Assembly: GCF_011068285.1 (NCBI RefSeq)
Contig: NZ_CP049616.1
Coordinates: 1,468,501-1,532,500 of the forward strand
DNA: 64,000 bases
Reading direction: 5' to 3'
DNA from: Flagellimonas oceani
GTDB taxonomy: Bacteria > Bacteroidota > Bacteroidia > Flavobacteriales > Flavobacteriaceae
Numbering within the stretch: the first letter of the stretch is position 1; each line of letters begins with the position of its first letter. The position numbers and the translations under genes were made by a program. Shown here piece after piece: positions 43,262 to 52,100 of this stretch. A model generated the notes under the pieces. That model ran no database searches, had not been told where the DNA came from, and saw nothing but the letters and a program-made list of their open reading frames with translations.

Positions 43262-45199
43262 TCAATTTTTAATAATGAACATGGACCTACGGTTCAATTC
43301 ATGTTCGTCATCGCTACATTGCACCCCATTAGCACAATGGTTCAATAGCATGGATTCACCGTAGCCCTTGGCTGTTAATCTGTTTCGTGCAATACCTTTT
43401 TCTATAAACCATTGCATTGTTGCTCTAGCCCTTCTTTCGGAAAGGCCAAGGTTAAAACTGGAACTAGATCTAGAGTCGGTATGTGACTCGATGTGTATTT
43501 TTAATTCCGGATATTCCTTTAGGGCCTGTAATATCTTGGCCAATTCCACCTCTGCATCGGGTCGGATATTGTGCTTGCCATAATCAAAATAAATGGGCTG
43601 TAGTGTCAACCTGCACCCCAAATCATCAACAGGGCATTCTGGTGGGGTAAGTTCCAGATCGGTTTGCACCACATCGGAGCCCCTTGGGGTGGTCAATGAT
43701 TTTTGGTTGGACCCGTAGTCCCGGTAAGTTGCGTTGATGGTATATTTTTCGGTACAGTTCAAAAAATCACCAAACCTGTAATTTCCTTGTTCATCTGTTT
43801 TGGTCTCGGATACAACGCGCTCATTTTTGTTGAGCAATTGCACGGTAGCATTTTTGATGGCTTCACCCGTTTTTGCATTGGAAATTACACCTTGTATGAC
43901 AATTTCTCCACAGATTTCCCAAATTCTATAGATATCATCGGAGATGCTACCCTCGTTACCATCACGGTTAGATGACATAAACCCCATTTTCTTTTCCTCC
44001 TTTATAATAAACCCAAAATCATCCTTATTGGAATTTATGGGCTGTTTTAGGTTGGTCACCTCTTTGTATGCCCCATCCTCATTCAAGGATATTACGAAAA
44101 TGTCAAGCCCGCCCAGACCTAAATGGCCATCGCTGGAAAAATAGAGGTTGTTGCTCTCCGATAAAAATGGAAAGGCTTCCCTGGCCTCTGTATTTATTTT
44201 TGTGCCAAGATTGGTGGGGGCTCCGTAGTTTCCATCTCCCAAAATATCCACATACCAGATATCCGATTCCCCGATTGTTCCTTCCATGTTCGAAGAAAAA
44301 TAGAGTCGTTTTTCATCGTGGCTCAATGCGGGGTGGGCTATGGATGATGAGTTATCGTTGAAAGGAAGCTCCTCGACATTGCCCCAACTACCATCATCCA
44401 ACTTAATAGCTTTATAAACTTTTAGGTTGGTCAATTTGTCCTTATTTTTTCTTTTCCGACCATTCTTATAGTTATTTCGGGTAAAATAAACGGTCTTGCC
44501 ATCTTTTGTAAACGTAGCGCTCGCTTCATGATAGGGCGTGTTTATTTCCCCTTCCAAGGGTTTGGGCTTAGTCAACCGCCATTCTTTGTCCAATTGTGCC
44601 TCATATAGATCGAGGTAGGGGAGTCCGGACCAGTCATGTGTCTGGTCGCCTATGGTGTTCCCCGAAGCGGATGCATATACCAATTTGTCCTCCCCATAAA
44701 AGGATGGTCCAAAATCTGAATTCGTCAATAGTTCGGTCACATTGTATACTTCAAACTCTTTGGATTTGAAGTCCACCAGACTGTCCAATGTAGGGTAATC
44801 GTTCATAAAGTTTTTTGCCAGTTCCGTATCGGCGGAAAGACTTGCAAATTGTCCCATCATTTTTTTGGATTCTTGATACTTCCCGGTACTCTTTAAACTT
44901 TGGGCCGTTCTGTAGTAATAAACCGGAGGCACACCATTGGGATATTTCTCCATTAGCTTCTGGTACCATACCAAAGCATCGGAATATTCACTGTTAAAAT
45001 AGTAGGTGTCGCCCAATTTTTGAAATACTTGTGGGGATTCAAAGCCTTCCTTTACCACGTTGAGATATATTTCACGGGCATCAATGTAAGAGTAGGCCTC
45101 GAAAACTTCGTTCGCTTTATTAATATTACTTTTTTGGGCATTTAGCGAGGAGATCAACAAAAAACCCATTAAAATCTTTGCAATAGTTTTTAGGTACAT
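43262..45199 (-). CDS. OmpA-family protein with TPR and PD40 repeats, adhesin module 2
   Basis: 645 residues with the same order of domains as the protein at 37788: signal peptide, TPR-like helices (about 28-125), PD40 propeller (about 160-415), regulatory-like sandwich (about 430-505, GVISNAKTGEAIKNATVQLLN) and OmpA domain (about 525-645) with HTDSRSSSSFNLGLSERRA and a final RRSMFIIKN. The two proteins are clearly paralogues, most alike in the OmpA domain and propeller blades. It is the third gene of module 2, starting 11 bases after the PorP/SprF gene, and is followed by a terminator. Confidence 0.9.
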   Translation of the reverse strand: MYLKTIAKILMGFLLISSLNAQKSNINKANEVFEAYSYIDAREIYLNVVKEGFESPQVFQKLGDTYYFNSEYSDALVWYQKLMEKYPNGVPPVYYYRTAQSLKSTGKYQESKKMMGQFASLSADTELAKNFMNDYPTLDSLVDFKSKEFEVYNVTELLTNSDFGPSFYGEDKLVYASASGNTIGDQTHDWSGLPYLDLYEAQLDKEWRLTKPKPLEGEINTPYHEASATFTKDGKTVYFTRNNYKNGRKRKNKDKLTNLKVYKAIKLDDGSWGNVEELPFNDNSSSIAHPALSHDEKRLYFSSNMEGTIGESDIWYVDILGDGNYGAPTNLGTKINTEAREAFPFLSESNNLYFSSDGHLGLGGLDIFVISLNEDGAYKEVTNLKQPINSNKDDFGFIIKEEKKMGFMSSNRDGNEGSISDDIYRIWEICGEIVIQGVISNAKTGEAIKNATVQLLNKNERVVSETKTDEQGNYRFGDFLNCTEKYTINATYRDYGSNQKSLTTPRGSDVVQTDLELTPPECPVDDLGCRLTLQPIYFDYGKHNIRPDAEVELAKILQALKEYPELKIHIESHTDSRSSSSFNLGLSERRARATMQWFIEKGIARNRLTAKGYGESMLLNHCANGVQCSDDEHELNRRSMFIIKN

Positions 45200-45210
45200 G
45201 AAAGTTTGAT

Positions 45211-46173
45211 TTAGAAGAATCTTGGGGTTAGGACTTTGTCCAGTCTATTAAAAATGTCAAAACGGATGATAGCTTCGTATGATCCATTGCTATAATCCTT
45301 TATAGTGGTTGTATCATGATCGTAGGCCAACCCAATGAACAAGGATTGCGATATTTGAAAACCTGCCAGGGCACTAATGGATGAATTCCACCGATAAGAA
45401 GCGCCAAGCGTAATTTTTTCATTGATCAAAAAATTGGCGGAACCGTCCCATTGTAAGGGGGCACCGCTAACAAATTTGGTCAGTGCCGCTGGTTTGAATT
45501 TAAGGTTTGGTCCTAACTCAAATACATAGCCTGTAATGAAAAAGTAATGCAAACGTTCTATGGCGATACTCTCCAGGTCTTCATCTTCCAGGGAAGATTC
45601 ATCAAAATGTTTGGAGTTTAGAAAGTTGGGGACCGAAAAACCAGCATAAAACTTTTGGGTGTTGTAGTATATTCCGGCACCAATTTGTGGCTGTATTTTA
45701 TTGTCCACCGTATTCTGAAAAAGCGGGTCATAATTTTCAAAGATGGTCAGTTTGGTATAGTCCACATCCAACACATCCATTCCAGCTTTCAAGCCAAAGG
45801 AAAGTTTACTAATATCGTGCCTATCCAGTTGAATGGAATAGGAGTAATCTATATTGGCGTTCGACTCTGTTGCCGGGCCTATTTGGTCATATACAATGGA
45901 TAAGCCCAGCCCCATATTTTTTTCGGGGCCCAAAGGTGAACTAACGGTAAATGTTCCCGTTCGTGGACTTCCCTCTACATTCACCCATTGTACGCGTCCC
46001 AAGACCCCAAAACTCAATACCTCTCTGGACCCTGTGTAACCCGGATTCACAATTTGGGTGTTGTACAGGTATTGTGTGTATTGTGGGTCTTGTTGCGCAT
46101 TTATGGTTTCAATGCAGACAATTATGAGCATTGTTACTGCCCAATAAGCAATTGATTTAATATTCAAGTTCAT
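45211..46173 (-). CDS. PorP/SprF-family outer-membrane protein, module 2
   Basis: 320 residues with signal peptide and the QQDPQYTQYLYNTQIVNPGYTGS start (about 28-50), then a beta-barrel ending RFDIFNRLDKVLTPRFF. It is a close paralogue of the module 1 protein, with long identical stretches (for example HYFFITGYVFELGPNLKFKP against HYFLIAGYVFDLNQNLKFKP). It lies 21 bases after adhesin 2 and should be the outer-membrane partner for that adhesin. It may contribute to gliding or attachment. Confidence 0.92.
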   Translation of the reverse strand: MNLNIKSIAYWAVTMLIIVCIETINAQQDPQYTQYLYNTQIVNPGYTGSREVLSFGVLGRVQWVNVEGSPRTGTFTVSSPLGPEKNMGLGLSIVYDQIGPATESNANIDYSYSIQLDRHDISKLSFGLKAGMDVLDVDYTKLTIFENYDPLFQNTVDNKIQPQIGAGIYYNTQKFYAGFSVPNFLNSKHFDESSLEDEDLESIAIERLHYFFITGYVFELGPNLKFKPAALTKFVSGAPLQWDGSANFLINEKITLGASYRWNSSISALAGFQISQSLFIGLAYDHDTTTIKDYSNGSYEAIIRFDIFNRLDKVLTPRFF

Positions 46174-46194
46174 TATATTTTTTAAATACTTCTG

Positions 46195-49100
46195 TTAATC
46201 CCTATTTATGTAGATGTATCCTGAGTAACTTTCCTCGCCCGGGTTTGCACTTCTAAAGAAAAGTGTATAGAAATACGTACCACTTGGAAGTGCCCTATCC
46301 TTGGAAATTGTAGCTTTTCCTTCGGAAATACCTCTAAATAAATTTTCGCTCAATCCATAATTTTCGGTTTCGTATACCAGTGCCCCCCATCTATTGAAAA
46401 TCTTTAATACGTTGTTAGGGTAGCTTTCAATGTTGCTGATTCTGAAGTAATCGTTTACACCATCACCGTTGGGAGTGATTCCTGTAAAGATTTTGAACTC
46501 TGGATTATCCGGTCCAGAACCATTATTATCACAGAAGAACTCCGGTATGTTTGTACTGGTGGTCTCATTTTCCAACAAACTATCATCGTCGGATTGGTCA
46601 AAAACTTGGATTCCAGTACCAACCGTTGTGGCTGTAATGTTTGCTTGATTGGTTACGTATCCATTCACTGTATCTTCCTCTGTAATGGTATAGATTGCTT
46701 CATAGGTCCAAGACTCGCCTACGGAAAGTATTCCGTCACCGTTAACGTCCGAGCTTTCCATGGGGCCTATGATCTCAGTTTCCAATAATTTTTCATCCGT
46801 AATGATCAGTTGCTCTAGATTTACATAACCTGTATTTGTGGCGGTGAATACATATCTAATGCCATCAGGACATTCATCGCCATCAGTATCGGTTAGGATT
46901 CCTAGCATGATCAAGCCTAAAGATGGTCCCCCGTCGGTACATGCATCAATTGGGATTATAGTATTGGTAGAATCATCTTCGGAGGCACTATTGTCGTCGG
47001 AGAAATCCATGACCTCCTCATTATTGCCAACTGTAAACCCGGTTACGGTCGCTTGATTGTTGAATGATCCCATATCGATATCGATTTGAGAAATTTCTTT
47101 GTAAGCTTCATACGTCCAACTTTCACCTACGGATAGTATGTTGTCACCACCTACATCACTTGAATTGATTGGCCCTGAAATTGTACCTCCCAGTTGGTTA
47201 TCCACCAACTCAATTGATTGGAGGTCTACGTTACCCGTATTGATTACGGAAAAGGAATATTGGATGGTCTCAACACAACTATCTTCATTAATATCCACTA
47301 AAGTGCCGATTTTGATAAGCCCTATTGATGGTATAGGTACCAGCTCACATAGATTTGCCGGCAGTGGGGTAGTAATGTTGTCGCTATCGTTGACGGGTGT
47401 GTCGTCGCCCACGGATAGTGCCGATACACTGGCCTGGTTGTCCACGGAGCCGTTATCGATATCCGCCTGCACCAAGGTGTAGGTGGCCTGGAAGACCCAG
47501 TCCTCGCCCACGGAAAGTATCCCGTCGTTGTTGTCGTCCTCGTTGGCCAATGGCCCGGGCACCTGTCCGCCGATCTTGTCATCGTTGAGCACGATGGTGT
47601 GCAGGTCCACGTTGCCGGTATTGGCCACGGTAAAGGTATAGGTGATGCCGTCGATGCAGCCGTCACTGTCGGCGTCCACATCGGCAACCCCCTGTTTGGT
47701 GACCTCTACGGCCGGTGCCGGTGCGCACAGGTTGACGGGCAGTAGGGTTGTGATGTTATCGGCATCGTTGACGGGTGTGTCGTCCCCCACGGAGAGCGCC
47801 GATACACTGGCCTGGTTGTCCACGGAGCCGTTGTCGATATCTGCCTGTTCCAATGTATAAGTGGCCAAGAAGACCCAGTCCTCACCGACGGACAGGATGT
47901 CGTCCCCACCTTCGTCCTCGTTGACCAGCGGCCCTGGGACCTGTCCGCCAATCTTGTCATCGTTCAGTACGATGGTATGCAGGTCCACGTTGCCAATGTT
48001 GGCCACGGTAAAGGTATAGGTGATGCCGTCGATACAGCCATCGCTGTCGGCGTCCACATCGGCGACCCCCTGTTTGGTGACCTGTATGGCGGGTGCGGGT
48101 GCGCACAGGTTGGCGGGCAGTAGGGTAGTGATGTTATCGGCATCGTTGACGGGTGTGTCGTCGCCCACTGATAGTGCCGATAAATCGGCCTGGTTGTCCA
48201 CGGAGCCTTGGTCTATGTCGGCCTGCACCAAGGTATAGGTGGCCTGGAACACCCAGTCCTCGCCGACGGACAGGATGCCGTCCCCACCTTCGTCCTCGTT
48301 GGCCAGCGGCCCCGGGACCTGTCCGCCGATCTTGTCATCGTTGAGCACGATGGTGTGCAGGTCCACGTTGCCAATGTTGGCCACGGTAAAGGTATAGGTG
48401 ATGCCATCGATGCATCCATCGCTGTCGCCGTCCACATCGGCGACCCCCTGTTTGGTGACCTCTACGGCCGGTGCGGGTGCGCAAAGGTTGACCGGCAGTG
48501 GGGTAGTGATGTTGTCGCCATCGTTGACGGGGGTGTCGTCGCCCACGGAGAGTGCCGATACATCCGCCTGATTGTCCACGGAGCCGTTATCGATATCTGC
48601 CTGCACCAAGGTATAGGTGGCCTGGAACACCCAGTCCTCGCCGACGGACAGGATGCCGTCCCCACCTTCGTCCTCGTTGACCAGCGGCCCCGGGACCTGT
48701 CCGCCGATCTTGTCATCGTTGAGCACGATGGTGTGCAGGTCCACGTTGCCAATGTTGGCCACGGTAAAGGTATAGGTGATGCCGTCGATACAGCCGTCGC
48801 TGTCGGCGTCCACATCGGCGACCCCCTGTTTGGTGACCTCTACGGCGGGTGCGGGTGCGCAGAGGTTGGCGGGCAATGCCGTGCTGATGTTGTCGCTATC
48901 GTTGACGGGTGTGTCGTCGCCCACGGAGAGCGCCGTCACACTGGCCTGGTTGTCCACGGAGCCGTTATCGATATCCGCCTGCACCATGGTGTAGGTGGCC
49001 TGGAACACCCAGTCCTCGCCGACGGACAGGATGCCGTCCCCACCTTCGTCCTCGTTGGCCAGCGGCCCCGGGACCTGTCCGCCGATCTTGTCATCGTTGA

Positions 49101-52100
49101 GCACGATGGTATGCAGGTCCACGTTGCCAATGTTGGCCACGGTAAAGGTATAGGTGATGCCGTCGATGCAGCCATCGCTGTCGGCGTCCACATCGGCGAC
49201 CCCCTGTTTGGTGACCTCTACGGCGGGTGCGGGTGCGCAGAGGTTGACCGGCAGTGGGGTAGTAATGTTATCGGCATCGTTGACGGGGGTGTCGTCGCCC
49301 ACGGAGAGTGCGTCCACATCAGCGTCGTTGTCCACGGAGCCTTGGTCTATGTCTGCCTGCACCAAGGTATAGGTGGCCTGGAACACCCAGTCCTCGCCGA
49401 CGGACAGGATGCCGTCCCCACCTTCGTCCTCGTTGACCAGCGGCCCCGGGACCTGTCCGCCGATCTTGTCATCGTTGAGCACGATGGTGTGCAGGTCCAC
49501 GTTGCCAATGTTGGCCACGGTAAAGGTATAGGTGATGCCATCGATGCAACCATCGCTGTCGGCGTCCACATCGGCGATCCCCTGTTTGGTGACCTGTACG
49601 GCCGGTGCGGGTGCGCAAAGGTTGACCGGCAGTGGGGTAGTGATGTTGTCGCTATCGTTGACGGGTGTGTCGTCGCCCACGGATAGTGCCGATACATCCG
49701 CCTGATTGTCTACGGAGCCGTTGTCGATATCTGCCTGTTCCAATGTATAGGTGGCCAAGAAGACCCAGTCCTCACCGACGGACAGCACTCCATCGTTCCC
49801 TTGGTCCTCACCGGGCAATGGCTGGGCCAGCATCAACGGGTTGTCCACCTTGTCATCGGTAAGGGCAATGTTGTACAAATCCACGTTGCCAATGTTGGCC
49901 ACGGTAAAGGTATAGGTGATGCCATCGATGCATCCATCGCTGTCGCCGTCCACATCGGCGACCCCCTGTTTGGTGACCTGTACGGCCGGTGCGGGTGCGC
50001 AAAGGTTGACCGGCAGTGGGGTAGTGATGTTGTCGCCATCGTTGACGGGGGTGTCGTCGCCCACGGATAGTGCCGATACATCCGCCTGATTGTCCACGGA
50101 GCCGTTATCGATATCTGCCTGCACCAAGGTATAGGTGGCCTGGAACACCCAGTCCTCGCCGACGGACAGGATGCCGTCCCCACCTTCGTCCTCGTTGACC
50201 AGCGGCCCCGGGACCTGTCCGCCGATCTTGTCATCGTTGAGCACGATGGTGTGCAGGTCCACGTTGCCAATGTTGGCCACGGTAAAGGTATAGGTGATGC
50301 CATCGATGCAACCATCGCTGTCGGCGTCCACATCGGCGATCCCCTGTTTGGTGACCTGTACGGCCGGTGCGGGTGCGCAAAGGTTGACCGGCAGTGGGGT
50401 AGTGATGTTGTCGCTATCGTTGACGGGTGTGTCGTCGCCCACGGATAGTGCCGATACATCCGCCTGATTGTCTACGGAGCCGTTGTCGATATCTGCCTGC
50501 ACCAGTGTATAGGTGGCCTGGAACACCCAGTCCTCGCCGACGGACAGCACTCCATCGTTCCCTTGGTCCTCACCGGGCAATGGCTGGGCCAGCATCAACG
50601 GATTGTCCACCTTGTCATCGGTAAGGACAATGTTGTACAAATCCACGTTGCCGGTATTGGCCACGGTAAAGGTATAGGTGATGCCGTCGATGCAGCCGTC
50701 GCTGTCGGTGTCCACGTCAGCGACCCCTTGTTTGGTGACCTCTACGGCCGGTGCGGGTGCGCAAAGGTTCGCGGGCAGTAGGGTAGTGATGTTGTCGCTA
50801 TCGTTGACGGGTGTGTCGTCTCCCACGGATAGCGCCGATACACTGGCTTGGTTGTCCACGGAGCCGTTGTCGATATCTGCCTGCACCAAGGTATAGGTGG
50901 CCAAGAAGACCCAGTCCTCCCCGACGGACAGCACTCCATCGTTCCCTTGGTCCTCACCGGGCAATGGCTGGGCCAGCATCAACGGGTTGTCCACCTTGTC
51001 ATCGGTAAGGACAATGTTGTACAAATCCACGTTGCCGGTATTGGCCACGGTAAAGGTATAGGTGATGCCGTCGATGCATCCGTCGCTGTCGGCGTCCACG
51101 TCGGCGACCCCCTGTTTGGTGACCTGTACGGCGGGTGCGGGTGCGCACAAGTTGGCGGGCAGTAGAGTAGTGATGTTGTCGCTATCGTTGACGGGTGTGT
51201 CGTCGCCCACGGAGAGCGCCGTCACACTGGCCTGATTGTCCACGGAGCCTTGGTCTATGTCCACTTGTTGCAGGGAATACGTTGCTTGGAACACCCAGTC
51301 CTCACCGACTGATAGGATGCCGTCCCCACCTTCGTCCTCGTTGACCAGCGGTCCTGGGACCTGTCCGCCAATCTTGTCGTCGTTGAGCACGATGGTGTGC
51401 AGGTCCACGTTGCCAATGTTGGTCACGGTAAAGGTATAGGTGATGCCATCGATGCATCCATCGCTGTCGCCGTCCACATCGGCGACCCCCTGTTTGGTGA
51501 CCTGTACGGCCGGTGCGGGTGCGCAAAGGTTGACCGGCAGTGGGGTAGTGATGTTGTCGCCATCGTTGACGGGGGTGTCGTCGCCCACGGATAGTGCCGA
51601 TACATCCGCCTGATTGTCCACGGAGCCGTTATCGATATCTGCCTGCACCAAGGTATAGGTGGCCTGGAACACCCAGTCCTCGCCGACGGACAGGATGTCG
51701 TCCCCACCTTCGTCCTCGTTGACCAGCGGCCCCGGGACCTGTCCGCCAATCTTGTCATCGTTGAGCACGATGGTGTGCAGGTCCACGTTGCCAATGTTGG
51801 CCACGGTAAAGGTATAGGTGATGCCGTCGATGCATCCGTTGCTGTCGGCGTCCACATCGGCGACCCCCTGTTTGGTGACCTGTATGGCGGGTGCCTGACA
51901 ACTTGATAAATCAACCGTCGTTATCTCATTTTCCAGAATATTATCGTCATCTGAGTCGTCTTCTACGCTGAGCCCTGGAAAACTCATAACATCTGCTGTA
52001 ACTTTTGCTTGGTTATCGACTTTACCAATGTTGATATCATCCGCGGTTACATTATGGATAGCGGTATAAGTCCAAACTTCTGAGGCTTCCAATACATCAT

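Noticed and set aside
43044..43265. 73-codon minus-strand open frame after the module 2 OmpA gene
   Set aside because: It begins inside the end of that gene, runs through the terminator and has no conserved features or signals.
48208..49686. Long open frame (492 codons) on the plus strand over the adhesin repeats, and many similar shorter ones
   Set aside because: It arises because the 378-bp repeat happens to lack stop codons in that frame, and it repeats with the same period. No start signals, and the protein is a mirror of the repeat.
47341..51894. CRISPR array or satellite DNA
   Set aside because: Units are 378/384 bp without unique spacers, and they are in frame within one large coding sequence.
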